From: Bryobacterales bacterium
Lineage (GTDB): Bacteria; Acidobacteriota; Terriglobia; Bryobacterales; UBA6623
Length of the DNA stretch: 64,000 nucleotides
Reading direction: 5' to 3'
Assembly: GCA_028819215.1 (NCBI GenBank)
Contig: JAPPMG010000002.1
Location: 1-64,000 of the forward strand
This document shows, piece after piece, positions 1 through 9,274 of the stretch (the stretch's first letter is position 1; each line of letters begins with the position of its first letter). The translations under genes were made by a program, and so were the position numbers. Below the pieces are notes generated by a model. It was not told the origin of the DNA. It made no database searches and saw only the letters and a program-made list of their open reading frames with translations.

Positions 1-388
1 CTAGCCAACCCCGCCCTGTCCCTTGATAAACCGCGTAGTGTGTTTCAGGCCAGCCAGAAGCACTCCTATCCACGCCGCGCTCGAACGGCTAGAATCGCGT
101 TGACGTGCCGGGCTGTAGCGCTGGCACTTCCGCGTCACCGCGGCGCACAATGTGCAGTCTGGCTCGGGCGAAATCCTGGCGCGGATCTCTGCGCACTATT
201 GAGGGGACGCTCGCCACTTCGGACCGTCGTGGCGTCCGGGGAGCTCGAGTCTCTGCCTGCGATCGTGATACACAATGGTTTTCCTCGGCGGCCGTTCGGC
301 CCGGAGAAACACCGATGGCGAGTGAGTCGAATCAAGCAGCGGCCGGCGATAACCTCTCGTGCCAGCCATGCGCCAGTTCTGACATGGG
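1..388. other. Non-coding leader region upstream of the TonB receptor
   Basis: No credible gene is seen in this stretch. Several short open frames overlap it in different frames, but their translations are arginine-rich, have no recognisable domain and look like by-products of high GC. It probably holds the promoter of the receptor gene that follows. I could not pick out a convincing -35/-10 pair, and there is no riboswitch or tRNA-like fold that I recognise. Confidence 0.5.
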
Positions 389-3300
389 ATGGAAATTGTG
401 AGATACCAGCGAGTCGCGCTAGCTGCGCTAGCCATGCTAGTCGGGGCGGCGAACGGTGCCGCCCAGCAAGTCGACGGTCGAATCCACGGCCTGATCCTCG
501 ATTCCAGCGGCGCTGTCGTCAGCGGCGCAGAAGTCGAGGTGCGGCGCAACGAAACCGGCGCCACTCGACACGCAACGAGCAGTGCTAACGGGCGCTACAA
601 CGTGCCGGCGCTATCGCCGGGGAGCTACTCGATCGGCGTCTCGGCCGAGGGCTTTCGTCCGGTCTCCAACGAAGCGATCCGCCTGTCAATCGGCGGCGAG
701 GCCGAGGCTAGCTTCGTGCTGGAGGTCGGCCCCGCTAGCGACGCGATCACCGTATCCGGCGAATCATCGCCTCTCGCAGCCACCCAGGCTGCCATCGGCA
801 ACGTAATCCCCAACCGCTTTATCGTCAGCCTGCCATTGAACGGACGGAACTTCCTGCAACTCTCACTGCTGGTTCCCGGGACGGTACCGGCGGCCGTGGG
901 CTCGCCGGGCAGCGAGCGCGGCCGGTTCGCATTCCAGACCAATGGCGCCCGCGAATCGGCCAATTCGTTCCTCTACGACGGAGCCTATGCGATTGACCCG
1001 ATCTTGAACAGCTTCAGCTTCGCCCCGCCGGTCGACGCCGTGAGTGAGTTCCGCATCCAGACTTCCAATTCGGAGGCCGGGCTGGGCCGCAACAGCGGCG
1101 GCCAGATCGCCGTTGCGATCAAGCAAGGCACGAACGAGATCCACGGCACGGCCTACGAGTTCCTTCGCAACGATCGCTTCGACGCGCGCAACTTCTTCAG
1201 CCGGCCGAGCGATCCCGTGCCCACGCTCCGCAGGCACCAGTTCGGGGCGTCGCTAGGCGGCCCGGTCGCCCGCGATTCCACCTTCTTCTTCGCGAACTTC
1301 GAGGGCCTGCGCGAGACGCGGGCGCAGACCCGCACAACAAACGTGCCGACCCGGGCGGAGCGCGAGGGCGATTTTTCCTCCAGCGCAGGCAACGCGCCCA
1401 TCAACTTCTTCTCGCAACAGCCGTTTCCGAACGCCCGCCTGCCGTACTCGAACCCCATCGGGCAGGCCGTGGCCGAGCTCTACCCCGAGCCCAACCGCGC
1501 CACGCCGGGTCAGAACTTCGTGGCCGCGCCAGAAGGCGATAACAGCACCAACAAGTTCGACATCCGACTCGACCGCCGCGTCGGCGACGGCGGGCAGCTG
1601 GCCGGCAGATACAGCTTCGCCGACAGCGACAACCACGAACCGTATGCCGCCCAGCAGTTCTCGTCGGTGCCGGGCTATGGCAACTTGCTGGATCAGCGGG
1701 GCCAGAACACGATGATCTCGTACACCGACAACCTAGGTCCGCAGTGGATCAACGAGGCGCGATTCGGCTATAACCGAATCGGAAATCAGACGCTCCACGA
1801 GAACAGCGGGACCAGCTTGAACAGCACTCTGGGCCTGCCTGACCTCGCCGAGCGCGAACTCGACCTGGGGCTGAGCTTCATCCAAGTCACTGGCTATTCG
1901 TCGCTTGGCGGGGAGTTCAACAACCCCCAGGTCAGCACCGTGAACACCTGGCAGCTCTCGGACACGCTGAGCTATTCCCGCGGGGGGCATCTGCTGCAAT
2001 TCGGCTTCGAGCAGCGCGGTATCGGCCAAGACGGCTTCCGCAACGTGCTCGCCAGGGGCAGCCTGTACTTCACGGACCGCGCTTACACGCAGAACGCACT
2101 GGCCGACCTTCTATTCGGCCTGCCGAGCTATACGCTTGGCGCTAGGAGCGACAACCTGCAGGCTGCGCGAACGGGCGCGACCAGCGCCTTCGCAACCGGC
2201 ACCCTGCGCCTGTCGCGGGCGCTGACGCTCACTCTGGGGCTGCGCTACGAGAACAACCAGCCGGCCTTTGATGCCCAGGACGCGGCTTCGATCTTCGATC
2301 TCGGCAGCCGCCAGATCGTGCGTCTCGGCGAGAGCGGAGTGCCCCGCGCCGGCTTCTACCGTGACAACAACAACCTCGCTCCGCGCATCAGCGTCGCGCT
2401 GCGACCGGCCGCTACCGACCGGCTCGTGGTTCGCGCCGGCTGGGGCGTCTACCACAACTTCTCGGATCTAGCGGCAGGCCAGGGCATCTATTTCAACCCG
2501 CCGTTCTTCAACGCCCTGCTGTTCTTCCCGTCCCTGCAGACTCCGCTAACGATCAACCAACCCTGGCCAGAAGGGCAAGCCGCGCCGCTCCCGCCGAGCG
2601 TGACGACCTACGACCGCAACATGCGCACGAGCTACGCCCAGCAATGGAACTTCACGGTGCAGTCCGAACTGCTGGAGGACACCGTGCTCAGCATCGGCTA
2701 TAACGGCACGCGCGGCACGAAGCTGGTGGGCGCTCGCGACGTCAACCAAGCGGCTCCCTCCCCCGCCCAGCCCAACTATCGGCCGCTGCCCACGTTCTCC
2801 GACATCAACCTAATCGCGTCCGGGTTTGACTCGGTCTACCACAGCCTGCAAGCCCAGTTCCAATGCCGCTTGCAGACCGGGCTGACCGGCTTGTTCACGT
2901 ACACGTGGTCCAAGTCGCTAGACAACGCGTCGAACTTCTTCGCCTCGGCCGGAGATGCAAACTACCCCCAGGACAGCAACAACATCGCGGCCGAGCGAGC
3001 GCGCTCAAGCTTCGATGTGCCGCACCGCTTCACGGGCGGCTTCGTCTACCAGCTGCCCTTTGGCCCTGGTCAGGCGCTGGGCGGCGGCCAGACCGGAGCC
3101 GTCGGCCGGCTGCTTGGCGGCTGGCAATTGAATGGCATCGTATCCCTGCAGACGGGCCAGCCGTACACCGTCGCGCTGCCGGGCGAGTTCGACAATTCCA
3201 ACACTGGACGCTCGAGCTACGGATTCGGGGCAGGCGACCGCCCCAATGTCAACTCCGACCCGAACCTTGCCAGTCCGGACCCGCAGCAATGGTTTGATCC

Positions 3301-3574
3301 GGGAGCGTTTTCGCTGCCGGAGTACGGCAGCTTCGGGAACGCTGGCCGCAACATCGTCGGCGGCCCCGGCCTTGCCAACGTGGACTTCTCGGTGCTGAAG
3401 GACATCCGGATCGCCGAGGCAGCCACGCTGCAACTGCGCGCCGAGCTCTTCAACATGCTCAATACGCCGAACTTCCTCAATCCGAACATCTTCTTCGGAA
3501 CGCCCGGGTTCGGGCGGGTGCTCGCGGCCCGCGACGGGCGCGAGGTGCAGTTCGGCATGAAGCTGATCTTCTAG
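389..3574 (+). CDS. TonB-dependent receptor, Oar-like, with N-terminal carboxypeptidase regulatory-like domain
   Basis: Outer-membrane receptor of 1061 residues, expected to import or bind an oligomeric substrate using TonB energy; the substrate is unknown. Residues 1-25 form a signal peptide ending in an alanine/glutamine-rich site. Residues 27-112 read as a carboxypeptidase regulatory-like beta-sandwich. A plug region follows with the NGRNF motif at 151-155, which is very common in acidobacterial Oar-like receptors. The remainder is beta-barrel, rich in Asn, Tyr and Phe, and ends in a terminal phenylalanine as outer-membrane barrels do. The ATG at 389 is used; a GTG at 398 would also leave a signal peptide. 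The gene stands alone and converges on dapB. Paralogues of this family are numerous in Solibacter-type genomes and often sit next to carbohydrate-active genes, but no partner is evident here. Confidence 0.9.
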   Translation: MEIVRYQRVALAALAMLVGAANGAAQQVDGRIHGLILDSSGAVVSGAEVEVRRNETGATRHATSSANGRYNVPALSPGSYSIGVSAEGFRPVSNEAIRLSIGGEAEASFVLEVGPASDAITVSGESSPLAATQAAIGNVIPNRFIVSLPLNGRNFLQLSLLVPGTVPAAVGSPGSERGRFAFQTNGARESANSFLYDGAYAIDPILNSFSFAPPVDAVSEFRIQTSNSEAGLGRNSGGQIAVAIKQGTNEIHGTAYEFLRNDRFDARNFFSRPSDPVPTLRRHQFGASLGGPVARDSTFFFANFEGLRETRAQTRTTNVPTRAEREGDFSSSAGNAPINFFSQQPFPNARLPYSNPIGQAVAELYPEPNRATPGQNFVAAPEGDNSTNKFDIRLDRRVGDGGQLAGRYSFADSDNHEPYAAQQFSSVPGYGNLLDQRGQNTMISYTDNLGPQWINEARFGYNRIGNQTLHENSGTSLNSTLGLPDLAERELDLGLSFIQVTGYSSLGGEFNNPQVSTVNTWQLSDTLSYSRGGHLLQFGFEQRGIGQDGFRNVLARGSLYFTDRAYTQNALADLLFGLPSYTLGARSDNLQAARTGATSAFATGTLRLSRALTLTLGLRYENNQPAFDAQDAASIFDLGSRQIVRLGESGVPRAGFYRDNNNLAPRISVALRPAATDRLVVRAGWGVYHNFSDLAAGQGIYFNPPFFNALLFFPSLQTPLTINQPWPEGQAAPLPPSVTTYDRNMRTSYAQQWNFTVQSELLEDTVLSIGYNGTRGTKLVGARDVNQAAPSPAQPNYRPLPTFSDINLIASGFDSVYHSLQAQFQCRLQTGLTGLFTYTWSKSLDNASNFFASAGDANYPQDSNNIAAERARSSFDVPHRFTGGFVYQLPFGPGQALGGGQTGAVGRLLGGWQLNGIVSLQTGQPYTVALPGEFDNSNTGRSSYGFGAGDRPNVNSDPNLASPDPQQWFDPGAFSLPEYGSFGNAGRNIVGGPGLANVDFSVLKDIRIAEAATLQLRAELFNMLNTPNFLNPNIFFGTPGFGRVLAARDGREVQFGMKLIF

Positions 3575-3580
3575 GGCGGG

Positions 3581-3602
3581 CTCGACGGCAGCCTCAGTCG
3601 AG
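3581..3602. terminator. Possible bidirectional stem-loop between convergent genes
   Basis: A CTCGAC/GTCGAG inverted repeat with a 10-base loop lies between the receptor stop and the dapB stop, overlapping the end of dapB. The convergent arrangement fits a shared terminator. There is no T-tract on either side and the stem has only six pairs, so this is weak. Confidence 0.2.
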
Positions 3603-4304
3603 GCGATCCCAGACCTGCGAGAACTCGTGGACGCCTCGCTGGCCCATGATCCAGCGGGCGGCCTTGAGCGCGCCGCTGGCAAAGCCGACGCGGTTGCGGG
3701 CGGTGTGGCTGACCCGGACTGTGTCGGCGGCGGAGTCGAACCCGATCTCATGGATTCCGGGGAACTGGCCGCTGCGCTGAGTCGCCACGTCGACCGGGCC
3801 GGCATAGCCGGCTTCCTGCACCGCCTCCAGCAGGCGCAGTGCCGTGCCTGACGGGGCGTCCTGCTTGTATTTGTGGTGCGCCTCGTAGAGAAACGCGTCG
3901 TAGTCCGGCTGGGCCGCGAAGGCCTGCGCCGCCGCCGCAACGATGCGGTAGAAGGCGTTGACTCCGATCGAGAAGTTCGCTCCGTACACCAAGGCGGCGT
4001 CATGGCGCTCCACCGCGGCTCGAACGCGGTCGAGCTGATCCAGCCAGCCGGTGGTGCCGATGGCCAGCGGAACGCCCAACTCGACGATCCGCACCGCGTT
4101 CTCGGCTACGACTTCGGGCATCGAGAAGTCGATGGCCACATCCACGCCGGAGAAATTCTCCCTGGTGACGCCCGCGGCAGATTGATTGTTGAACTCGTCA
4201 AGCTTGAGCACGACCTCGAAGCCGTGCTCCGGCGCCAACTCCTCGACGAGCCGGCCCATTCGCCCATAGCCGACCAATGCCAGCCTGCTGGCGTTCGAAC
4301 TCAC
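3594..4304 (-). CDS. dapB: 4-hydroxy-tetrahydrodipicolinate reductase DapB
   Basis: Cytoplasmic NAD(P)H-dependent reductase of the diaminopimelate/lysine pathway, 236 residues. The nucleotide-binding GYGRMG motif is at 12-17. The family signature HHKYKQDAPSGTA, containing the catalytic histidines and the substrate-binding lysine and SGT, is near residues 142-154. The protein is shorter than E. coli DapB (about 270 residues) but keeps both the Rossmann domain and the C-terminal dimerisation fold, as in other short bacterial DapB proteins. The start is a GTG at 4304 that overlaps the lysC stop as GTGA, so the two are translationally coupled. dapD lies 14 kb away, so the pathway genes are split. 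Confidence 0.95.
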   Translation of the reverse strand: MSSNASRLALVGYGRMGRLVEELAPEHGFEVVLKLDEFNNQSAAGVTRENFSGVDVAIDFSMPEVVAENAVRIVELGVPLAIGTTGWLDQLDRVRAAVERHDAALVYGANFSIGVNAFYRIVAAAAQAFAAQPDYDAFLYEAHHKYKQDAPSGTALRLLEAVQEAGYAGPVDVATQRSGQFPGIHEIGFDSAADTVRVSHTARNRVGFASGALKAARWIMGQRGVHEFSQVWDRLD

Positions 4305-5671
4305 TGCTGCGATGCTCCCGGCGGCCGGGACAGTTCCGGGAAGAAGGCTGCGTGGATCCGCCTCACGGCGGCCGCGAGATGCTCCTCGTCCACGACGAAT
4401 CCGACGTTCACGCGCGAAGCGCCCAGCGAGATCATGCGGATATGTATGCCTTCGAGCGCTTGGAAGACCTTGGCCGCGATGCCCAGAGTATACCGGATGC
4501 GCTCGCCCACCACGCAGACGATCGCCTTGCCGGGAGTTGCCTTGACTTGGGCAAACTCGCCGAGGTCTGAAAGGATCTGGGACAGGTTGTCGCTGCGGTC
4601 CACGGTCAGCGAGACACTGACTTCGGAAGTCGAGACCATGTCGACAGACGTCTTGTGGCGTTCGAAGATGGCGAAGATCCTGGCCAAGAAGCCGTGCGCC
4701 ATCAACATGCGGGTGGAGTAGATGTCGATCAGCGTGATGTTCTCCTTGTAGGCCACCGACTTGACGACTTGCTCGGACTCGGGCGGGTGCTTGATGATCA
4801 AGGTGCCGCGCCCGGCGGGGCGCATCGAGTTGAGGACGCGGATCGGAATGCCGTGCTCAATCGCCGGCAACATGGTCGCCGGATGCAGCACGCGCCCGCC
4901 GAAGTAGGCCAGCTCCGAGGCCTCCAGCAGAGACAGAACGCTGAGGCTCCGCGCCGAGCTGATCAGCGACGGATCGGCAGTCATCACTCCATCGACGTCA
5001 GTCCAGATCTGCACCTCCTCCGCATCCAGGGCCGCTCCGGCCAGCGATGCGGTGAAGTCCGACCCGCCGCGGCCGAGGGTTGTCGCGGTGCCATCCTCGC
5101 CTGTCGCGATGAATCCGCCCATGACAGGCACGGCTCCGGCAGCCAGCACCGGAGGCACGGCGGCCCGCAGTCGTTGCCTGGTGACTTCGAACAGAGCGTC
5201 GGCACCGCCGTGCTTCGACTCGGTGACGAATAGCTTGCGAGCGTCCAGATGGGTGGCCATGATGCCCCGCTTGCGCAAGGCGCAGGCTGTGATCTCGCTC
5301 GAGATTCGCTCCCCGCAAGCCAGCAGCGCGTCCAGCTCGGCCGAGTCCTCCGGCGCGCCGGAGCGGATCCGGCCCAGAAGTTCTGCCGCTTCGTCGAAGA
5401 CCGCACGCACTCGGGCGATCAGCTCAGAGGCGTCGGATTGGGAGACCAGGGCTCGGGCTGTTGCTTGGGTCGCATTCTGCAGATCTGCGAGAACCGCGCG
5501 GCCGCGTTCCAGATCGGAATCGGCGGCTGCGGCAAGCTGATCGGTCGTGGCGCCGATGGCCGAGACTACGACCACGGGATCCCGCTGGCGCGCTCGCTCG
5601 ACCATCGCGCAGGCGCGCTCAATCGCCGCGGCAGTGGCGAGCGACGTGCCCCCGAACTTCATGACCAACAT
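4301..5671 (-). CDS. lysC: Aspartate kinase, LysC type
   Basis: Catalyses ATP-dependent phosphorylation of aspartate, the committed step to lysine, threonine, methionine and diaminopimelate. The protein has 456 residues. The kinase signature KFGGTS is at 5-10. The central part carries the GRGGSDFTA and WTDVDGV motifs of the amino-acid kinase fold. The C-terminal 150 residues form tandem ACT-type regulatory domains, including the VDMVSTSE motif, so feedback control by lysine or threonine is expected. Length matches the monofunctional LysC class, with no fused homoserine dehydrogenase. A GAGGAAG ribosome-binding site lies about six bases before ATG 5671. It is the first gene of a lysC-dapB operon. 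I see no lysine riboswitch in the short upstream region. Confidence 0.95.
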   Translation of the reverse strand: MLVMKFGGTSLATAAAIERACAMVERARQRDPVVVVSAIGATTDQLAAAADSDLERGRAVLADLQNATQATARALVSQSDASELIARVRAVFDEAAELLGRIRSGAPEDSAELDALLACGERISSEITACALRKRGIMATHLDARKLFVTESKHGGADALFEVTRQRLRAAVPPVLAAGAVPVMGGFIATGEDGTATTLGRGGSDFTASLAGAALDAEEVQIWTDVDGVMTADPSLISSARSLSVLSLLEASELAYFGGRVLHPATMLPAIEHGIPIRVLNSMRPAGRGTLIIKHPPESEQVVKSVAYKENITLIDIYSTRMLMAHGFLARIFAIFERHKTSVDMVSTSEVSVSLTVDRSDNLSQILSDLGEFAQVKATPGKAIVCVVGERIRYTLGIAAKVFQALEGIHIRMISLGASRVNVGFVVDEEHLAAAVRRIHAAFFPELSRPPGASQQ

Positions 5672-5865
5672 GGATACTTCCTCGGTTCCACTCGCGAGTC
5701 CCGGGATGCCGGCCGACTCTCGAGGAGTGCCAGACTCGGCCTATGTCTCATTATGTTGGCAGCACGCGCAGTCTCGATATTCGCGTCGAAATCGCCACTG
5801 TGCGTTCCTTCCGTGCGAAGCTAGCGGCTAGCAACGAGTTCGCGTCAGCACTCGTCAGATCAAGA

Positions 5866-8001
5866 GTGAAGCCGACCCGAGTCACAACCGGCCCCATCCG
5901 CCATGCTCTCTGGAGGACATCGCGCGGCGTTGCCGCGGCGGCCGCGCTGATCAGCTGGGCGGCGCCATTGTGGGGGCAGCCCGCCTCTGTATTCAGGTCC
6001 GAAACGGCTCTGCTCGAACTCGAAGTTCGTGTGACCGACAGGCGCGGCCAACCGGTCGCTGGGCTGTCCAGAGACGATTTCGAACTGCGGGAGAACGGCC
6101 ACCCGCAAGCCATTGCGACGTTCGAATTCGTCGCCGGCTTGGAAGCCGGGGAAGCGATGGCGGCCCCCGGGATCGCGCAAGGGCGCCCGGGTCAACCTGG
6201 CACAGATGCCGCTAGCCAACTGCGGCGGAGCACGTTCGTCTACATCGCGACCCGGGGACGCCGCGAGGACCGGCCCCAGATCTACGATGCTGTCAGGGAC
6301 TTCGTGGACAACGACCTGCAGCCCGGCATGTTGGTTTCCATCCAGGGCTCGCCCTTCACGTCGCGCCGCAGCGAGCTCTACGAACGGCTGGACGCTATGC
6401 GGCAAGGCGGCAACGCCTCCGATGGCTTCGTCGATACGCTGGCGGTCGACCTCGCCCGGGACATCGCTTACAGCGACGCATTCGAGGACTTGATCGCGGA
6501 TACGAACGAGGAGTTCGAAGAGGCGCTTGAGGAGATCGCAGACCGCAGTGCGTTCTACAACCGCCTGCGCATGTACGAGTACATCGACCTGATACGGGCA
6601 TTGAGCATCTACCCGGGGAAGAAGCTGGTGGTGCTGTTCGCCACCGGGTTGCCCGTTGAAGAAGACAACCTCGACATCATCAAGGTCTTGGAGGACGAGG
6701 CGATGAAGGCGCGGGTTCGCTTCTACGTCTCGGACGTGCGGCGCCTTGACGCCACCCCTCTCTACGGCGATGCAGAAACCTCCGGCGGCTTTGCCGCCGC
6801 TGGAGGAGCCGCAGCCATACAGGGCCTCACTGCCGCGATCGAGCAGCGCCAGGACAACCAAGACGGGCTATGGGAACTGGCGCAGCGGACGGGCGGTAAA
6901 GCAATCCTGAACAGCAACGATTTCGGCGAGGTCTTCGAGGTCGTCAATCAAGAGAACACCGGCTACTACCTGCTCGGCTACTATCCCGAAGATCGCGAGC
7001 AGCGCGGACGGCTGCGCCGCCTCAGGGTCCGCGTGAACGATTCTAGCCTGCGAATCAGCCACCAGCGAGGCTACTACGAAGAGCGCCCATTCAGGCAAAT
7101 GTCGCGCACGGAGAGGAACCTGCGCATGCATCAGGCCCTCACATTCGACACCCCATACACAGACTTGCCCATCTTGGTCGACCACGAGTTCTTTCGAGAC
7201 TCCAGCGGCGGGCCAACACTGATCTACAGTGTCGGGCTCCACGCGCGCGACATTCCCACCGAAACAGTGAAGAAGGGCGAGACGGTCAAGCTAACGGTCA
7301 TCGCGCAAGCCCTGTCACGGCCATCCGACGGCGGTGACCGACAACCGCCCGTGCTGGACGAGCGGCGCTTCACAATGACGGTGGATCCCGCAGCGTTGGA
7401 GCGTCTCGGCGATGACCCAGCGTCTTGGCTGCATTACGGCTCGCAGATGCCGCTCGCCCCGGGAGAGTACGACTGGAAGGTCGTCGTGCGCGATGACCTG
7501 TCTGGATCGCTGGGCAGTTATCAGACTCGCTTGCGCATTCCGAAACACTCCGCGGGGACAACGGGGAGCTCGCTGCTGCTGACAAGCCGCATCGACGATG
7601 TCGGCCAGGCCAAGGCCGGGAAGCCGTCCCGCAAGGCTCCCGAGGATGTCTTGCTCGTCGACGGCAGCCGGTTCTTCGCGACTGCGGTGAAGGCGTTCCG
7701 GCGCGGCACGCCCATCTACCTGCTCTATGACGTCTACAATCTCGGGCCGGGCAGCTACGACGATCCCCCGGGGCCGCGGCTCGCGCTGTATCGCGAGCGG
7801 GAAAGCGTGCCGCGATTGCCGGTCAAGAGCTACCAGACCGTGCCGCAACCCGAGGCGCAGCGCGTGCGCCAGCTCGCGGCACTCGCCACTGACGACCTAC
7901 GCGCCGGGGAGTACATCTTGGCGGCGATGCTGCCGCCGTCTTCGGGCGAAGCGGCAGTGATCTACCAGAAGTTCCAAATCGTCGACGGTGACGGCCGATA
8001 G
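5866..8001 (+). CDS. VWFA-related domain protein, acidobacterial type, secreted
   Basis: A protein of 711 residues from the chosen start, of the VWFA-related family known mainly from Acidobacteriota; its molecular role is not established. After a signal peptide (hydrophobic VAAAAALISW stretch, cleavage after a Gln-containing site near residue 37) comes an Ig-like strand segment with the family pattern TDRRGQPVAGLSRDDFEL. A von Willebrand factor A-like domain follows, ending near the GYYLLGYYP motif, and then about 300 residues of beta-rich sequence. The open frame begins at ATG 5743, but the first 41 codons have few G/C third positions, unlike the rest, and would bury the signal peptide. I therefore prefer GTG 5866. 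Neither start has a strong ribosome-binding site. The gene is divergent from lysC and apparently monocistronic. Confidence 0.85.
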   Translation: MKPTRVTTGPIRHALWRTSRGVAAAAALISWAAPLWGQPASVFRSETALLELEVRVTDRRGQPVAGLSRDDFELRENGHPQAIATFEFVAGLEAGEAMAAPGIAQGRPGQPGTDAASQLRRSTFVYIATRGRREDRPQIYDAVRDFVDNDLQPGMLVSIQGSPFTSRRSELYERLDAMRQGGNASDGFVDTLAVDLARDIAYSDAFEDLIADTNEEFEEALEEIADRSAFYNRLRMYEYIDLIRALSIYPGKKLVVLFATGLPVEEDNLDIIKVLEDEAMKARVRFYVSDVRRLDATPLYGDAETSGGFAAAGGAAAIQGLTAAIEQRQDNQDGLWELAQRTGGKAILNSNDFGEVFEVVNQENTGYYLLGYYPEDREQRGRLRRLRVRVNDSSLRISHQRGYYEERPFRQMSRTERNLRMHQALTFDTPYTDLPILVDHEFFRDSSGGPTLIYSVGLHARDIPTETVKKGETVKLTVIAQALSRPSDGGDRQPPVLDERRFTMTVDPAALERLGDDPASWLHYGSQMPLAPGEYDWKVVVRDDLSGSLGSYQTRLRIPKHSAGTTGSSLLLTSRIDDVGQAKAGKPSRKAPEDVLLVDGSRFFATAVKAFRRGTPIYLLYDVYNLGPGSYDDPPGPRLALYRERESVPRLPVKSYQTVPQPEAQRVRQLAALATDDLRAGEYILAAMLPPSSGEAAVIYQKFQIVDGDGR

Positions 8002-8019
8002 GCTCGCCTCGGGCGACTG

Positions 8020-8571
8020 CTAGCCTTCCAAGCAGGCGAACACCTCCCGGTAGAACTCCGGATGGGACTCCCAGGTCTGGGCGCTCACGAGATTGCCATC
8101 GCGCACGGCCTGCTGTTGCGAGTAACAAGCGCCTGCCCGCTCGGCTTCCGAACGGACGTGCTCGTAGCAGGTCACGGTCTTGCCATCAACCACGTCTGCG
8201 GCCACCAAGATCTGGATCCCATGGCAGATCGAGAACACCGGCTTGCCCTGCGCGACGAACTCTCGCACGATGTCCACGACGCGCCGGATATGCCGCAAGA
8301 ACTCCGGCGCCCTGCCGCCGAGCAGCAGCACCGCTACATACCCGTCCACGTCCACTTCGTCAAACGCGATGTTGGCGTCAAGCCCGTAGCCTTGGCGCTC
8401 GATGTAGGTGTCCCAGCCGGGCTCGAAGTCGTGCATGACCAGATGGAGTCGTCGGGCGGACGGAGCAGCCACGACGGGTTCGTAGCCGGCCTCCTGAAAG
8501 CGGTGCAGCGCAAACAGCGCCTCGTAGCTCTCGCCGGCGTCGCCGGTAACGAGCAAGATCCTCTTCGCCAT
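8020..8571 (-). CDS. DJ-1/PfpI family protein
   Basis: A 183-residue single-domain protein of the DJ-1/PfpI (class I glutamine amidotransferase-like) superfamily. The nucleophile-elbow cysteine sits in SICHG, as in PfpI-type proteases, deglycases and chaperones. Conserved flanking elements include LLLGGRAPEF before it and a THxx-like glycine/acid pattern after it. The exact reaction cannot be read from the sequence; members include cysteine peptidases, glyoxalase III and stress chaperones. It is cytoplasmic, with no signal peptide or membrane segment. It converges on the VWFA gene with only 18 bases between stops. The next gene upstream on the same strand is the metallo-beta-lactamase-fold hydrolase. 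Confidence 0.9.
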   Translation of the reverse strand: MAKRILLVTGDAGESYEALFALHRFQEAGYEPVVAAPSARRLHLVMHDFEPGWDTYIERQGYGLDANIAFDEVDVDGYVAVLLLGGRAPEFLRHIRRVVDIVREFVAQGKPVFSICHGIQILVAADVVDGKTVTCYEHVRSEAERAGACYSQQQAVRDGNLVSAQTWESHPEFYREVFACLEG

Positions 8572-8617
8572 ATGCCACGATTCTACCGACCGGCGGCGCG
8601 CCAGCCAGAGAGGCGTC

Positions 8618-9250
8618 CTAGAGATTCCTCAGGAAATAGTTGTGCAACCGCTCGCGCCCGATCGTCGTGGCCTGTCCGTGGCCGCAGAGCACGCTGATCT
8701 CGTCGTCGAGCGGGAGCAGCTTGGTCTTGATCGAGCGGAGAATCTGGCCGTAGTCACCGCCGGGGAGATCGGTCCGCCCGATCGAGTCTCGGAACAGAGT
8801 GTCCCCTGCGATCAGCTTGTTCTGGGCGGCAAGCAACAGGCACACGCTTCCTTGTGTGTGCCCGGGGGTATGGAACACTTCGAAGCTGGCTCCGGCCATC
8901 TTGAGCGAATCCCCGTCATTGAGCGCGACATCGATAGAAGTCGCATCCGGCTCCGGCATGCCCAGCCAGCTGGCTTGGTCCGGGAGGGCTTTGACGAGGC
9001 CGTAGTCGGCCTCGTTCATGTAGATCGGCGCCCCGGTCAGAGCCCGGAGTCTGCCGGCAGCTCCGATGTGATCGATGTGCGCATGAGTGATGACGATCCA
9101 CTTGACCGTCAGCCGGTGCCTCCGCAACACCGATCGAATGCGGTCGATTTCGTCGCCTGGATCGATCACGACCGCCTCCCGGGTGCTCTCGTCGCCAAAG
9201 ATCGAACAGTTGCACTGCAACATGCCGACAGGCATGGTTTCGTGGATCAT
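8618..9250 (-). CDS. MBL-fold metallo-hydrolase, glyoxalase II-like
   Basis: A 210-residue cytoplasmic hydrolase of the metallo-beta-lactamase fold. The zinc motif THAHIDH is at 55-61, HTPGHT at 128-133, AGDTLF at 149-154 and a terminal CGHG near 190. This is the set seen in small glyoxalase II/YcbL-like enzymes that hydrolyse thioesters such as S-lactoylglutathione. The substrate is not determinable. The open frame could begin at 9298, but family members start at the MIHETMPVG segment, so ATG 9250 is chosen. That also leaves a 24-base gap to the divergent YgfZ gene instead of an overlap. Confidence 0.9.
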   Translation of the reverse strand: MIHETMPVGMLQCNCSIFGDESTREAVVIDPGDEIDRIRSVLRRHRLTVKWIVITHAHIDHIGAAGRLRALTGAPIYMNEADYGLVKALPDQASWLGMPEPDATSIDVALNDGDSLKMAGASFEVFHTPGHTQGSVCLLLAAQNKLIAGDTLFRDSIGRTDLPGGDYGQILRSIKTKLLPLDDEISVLCGHGQATTIGRERLHNYFLRNL

Positions 9251-9274
9251 CGCTGGTATGCTAACAACTTTGCT

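Noticed and set aside
40-588. 182-codon open frame at the left edge, overlapping the TonB receptor start
   Set aside because: Arginine/alanine-rich, no domain, no ribosome-binding site, and it overlaps the well-supported receptor gene in another frame.
5672-5865. Possible lysine riboswitch upstream of lysC
   Set aside because: The region is short and shows none of the conserved five-helix-junction sequence elements I know for that class.
8642-9274. N-terminal 211 codons of the long frame containing ygfZ
   Set aside because: They are antisense to the metallo-hydrolase and unrelated to YgfZ; GTG 9275 gives a normal YgfZ.
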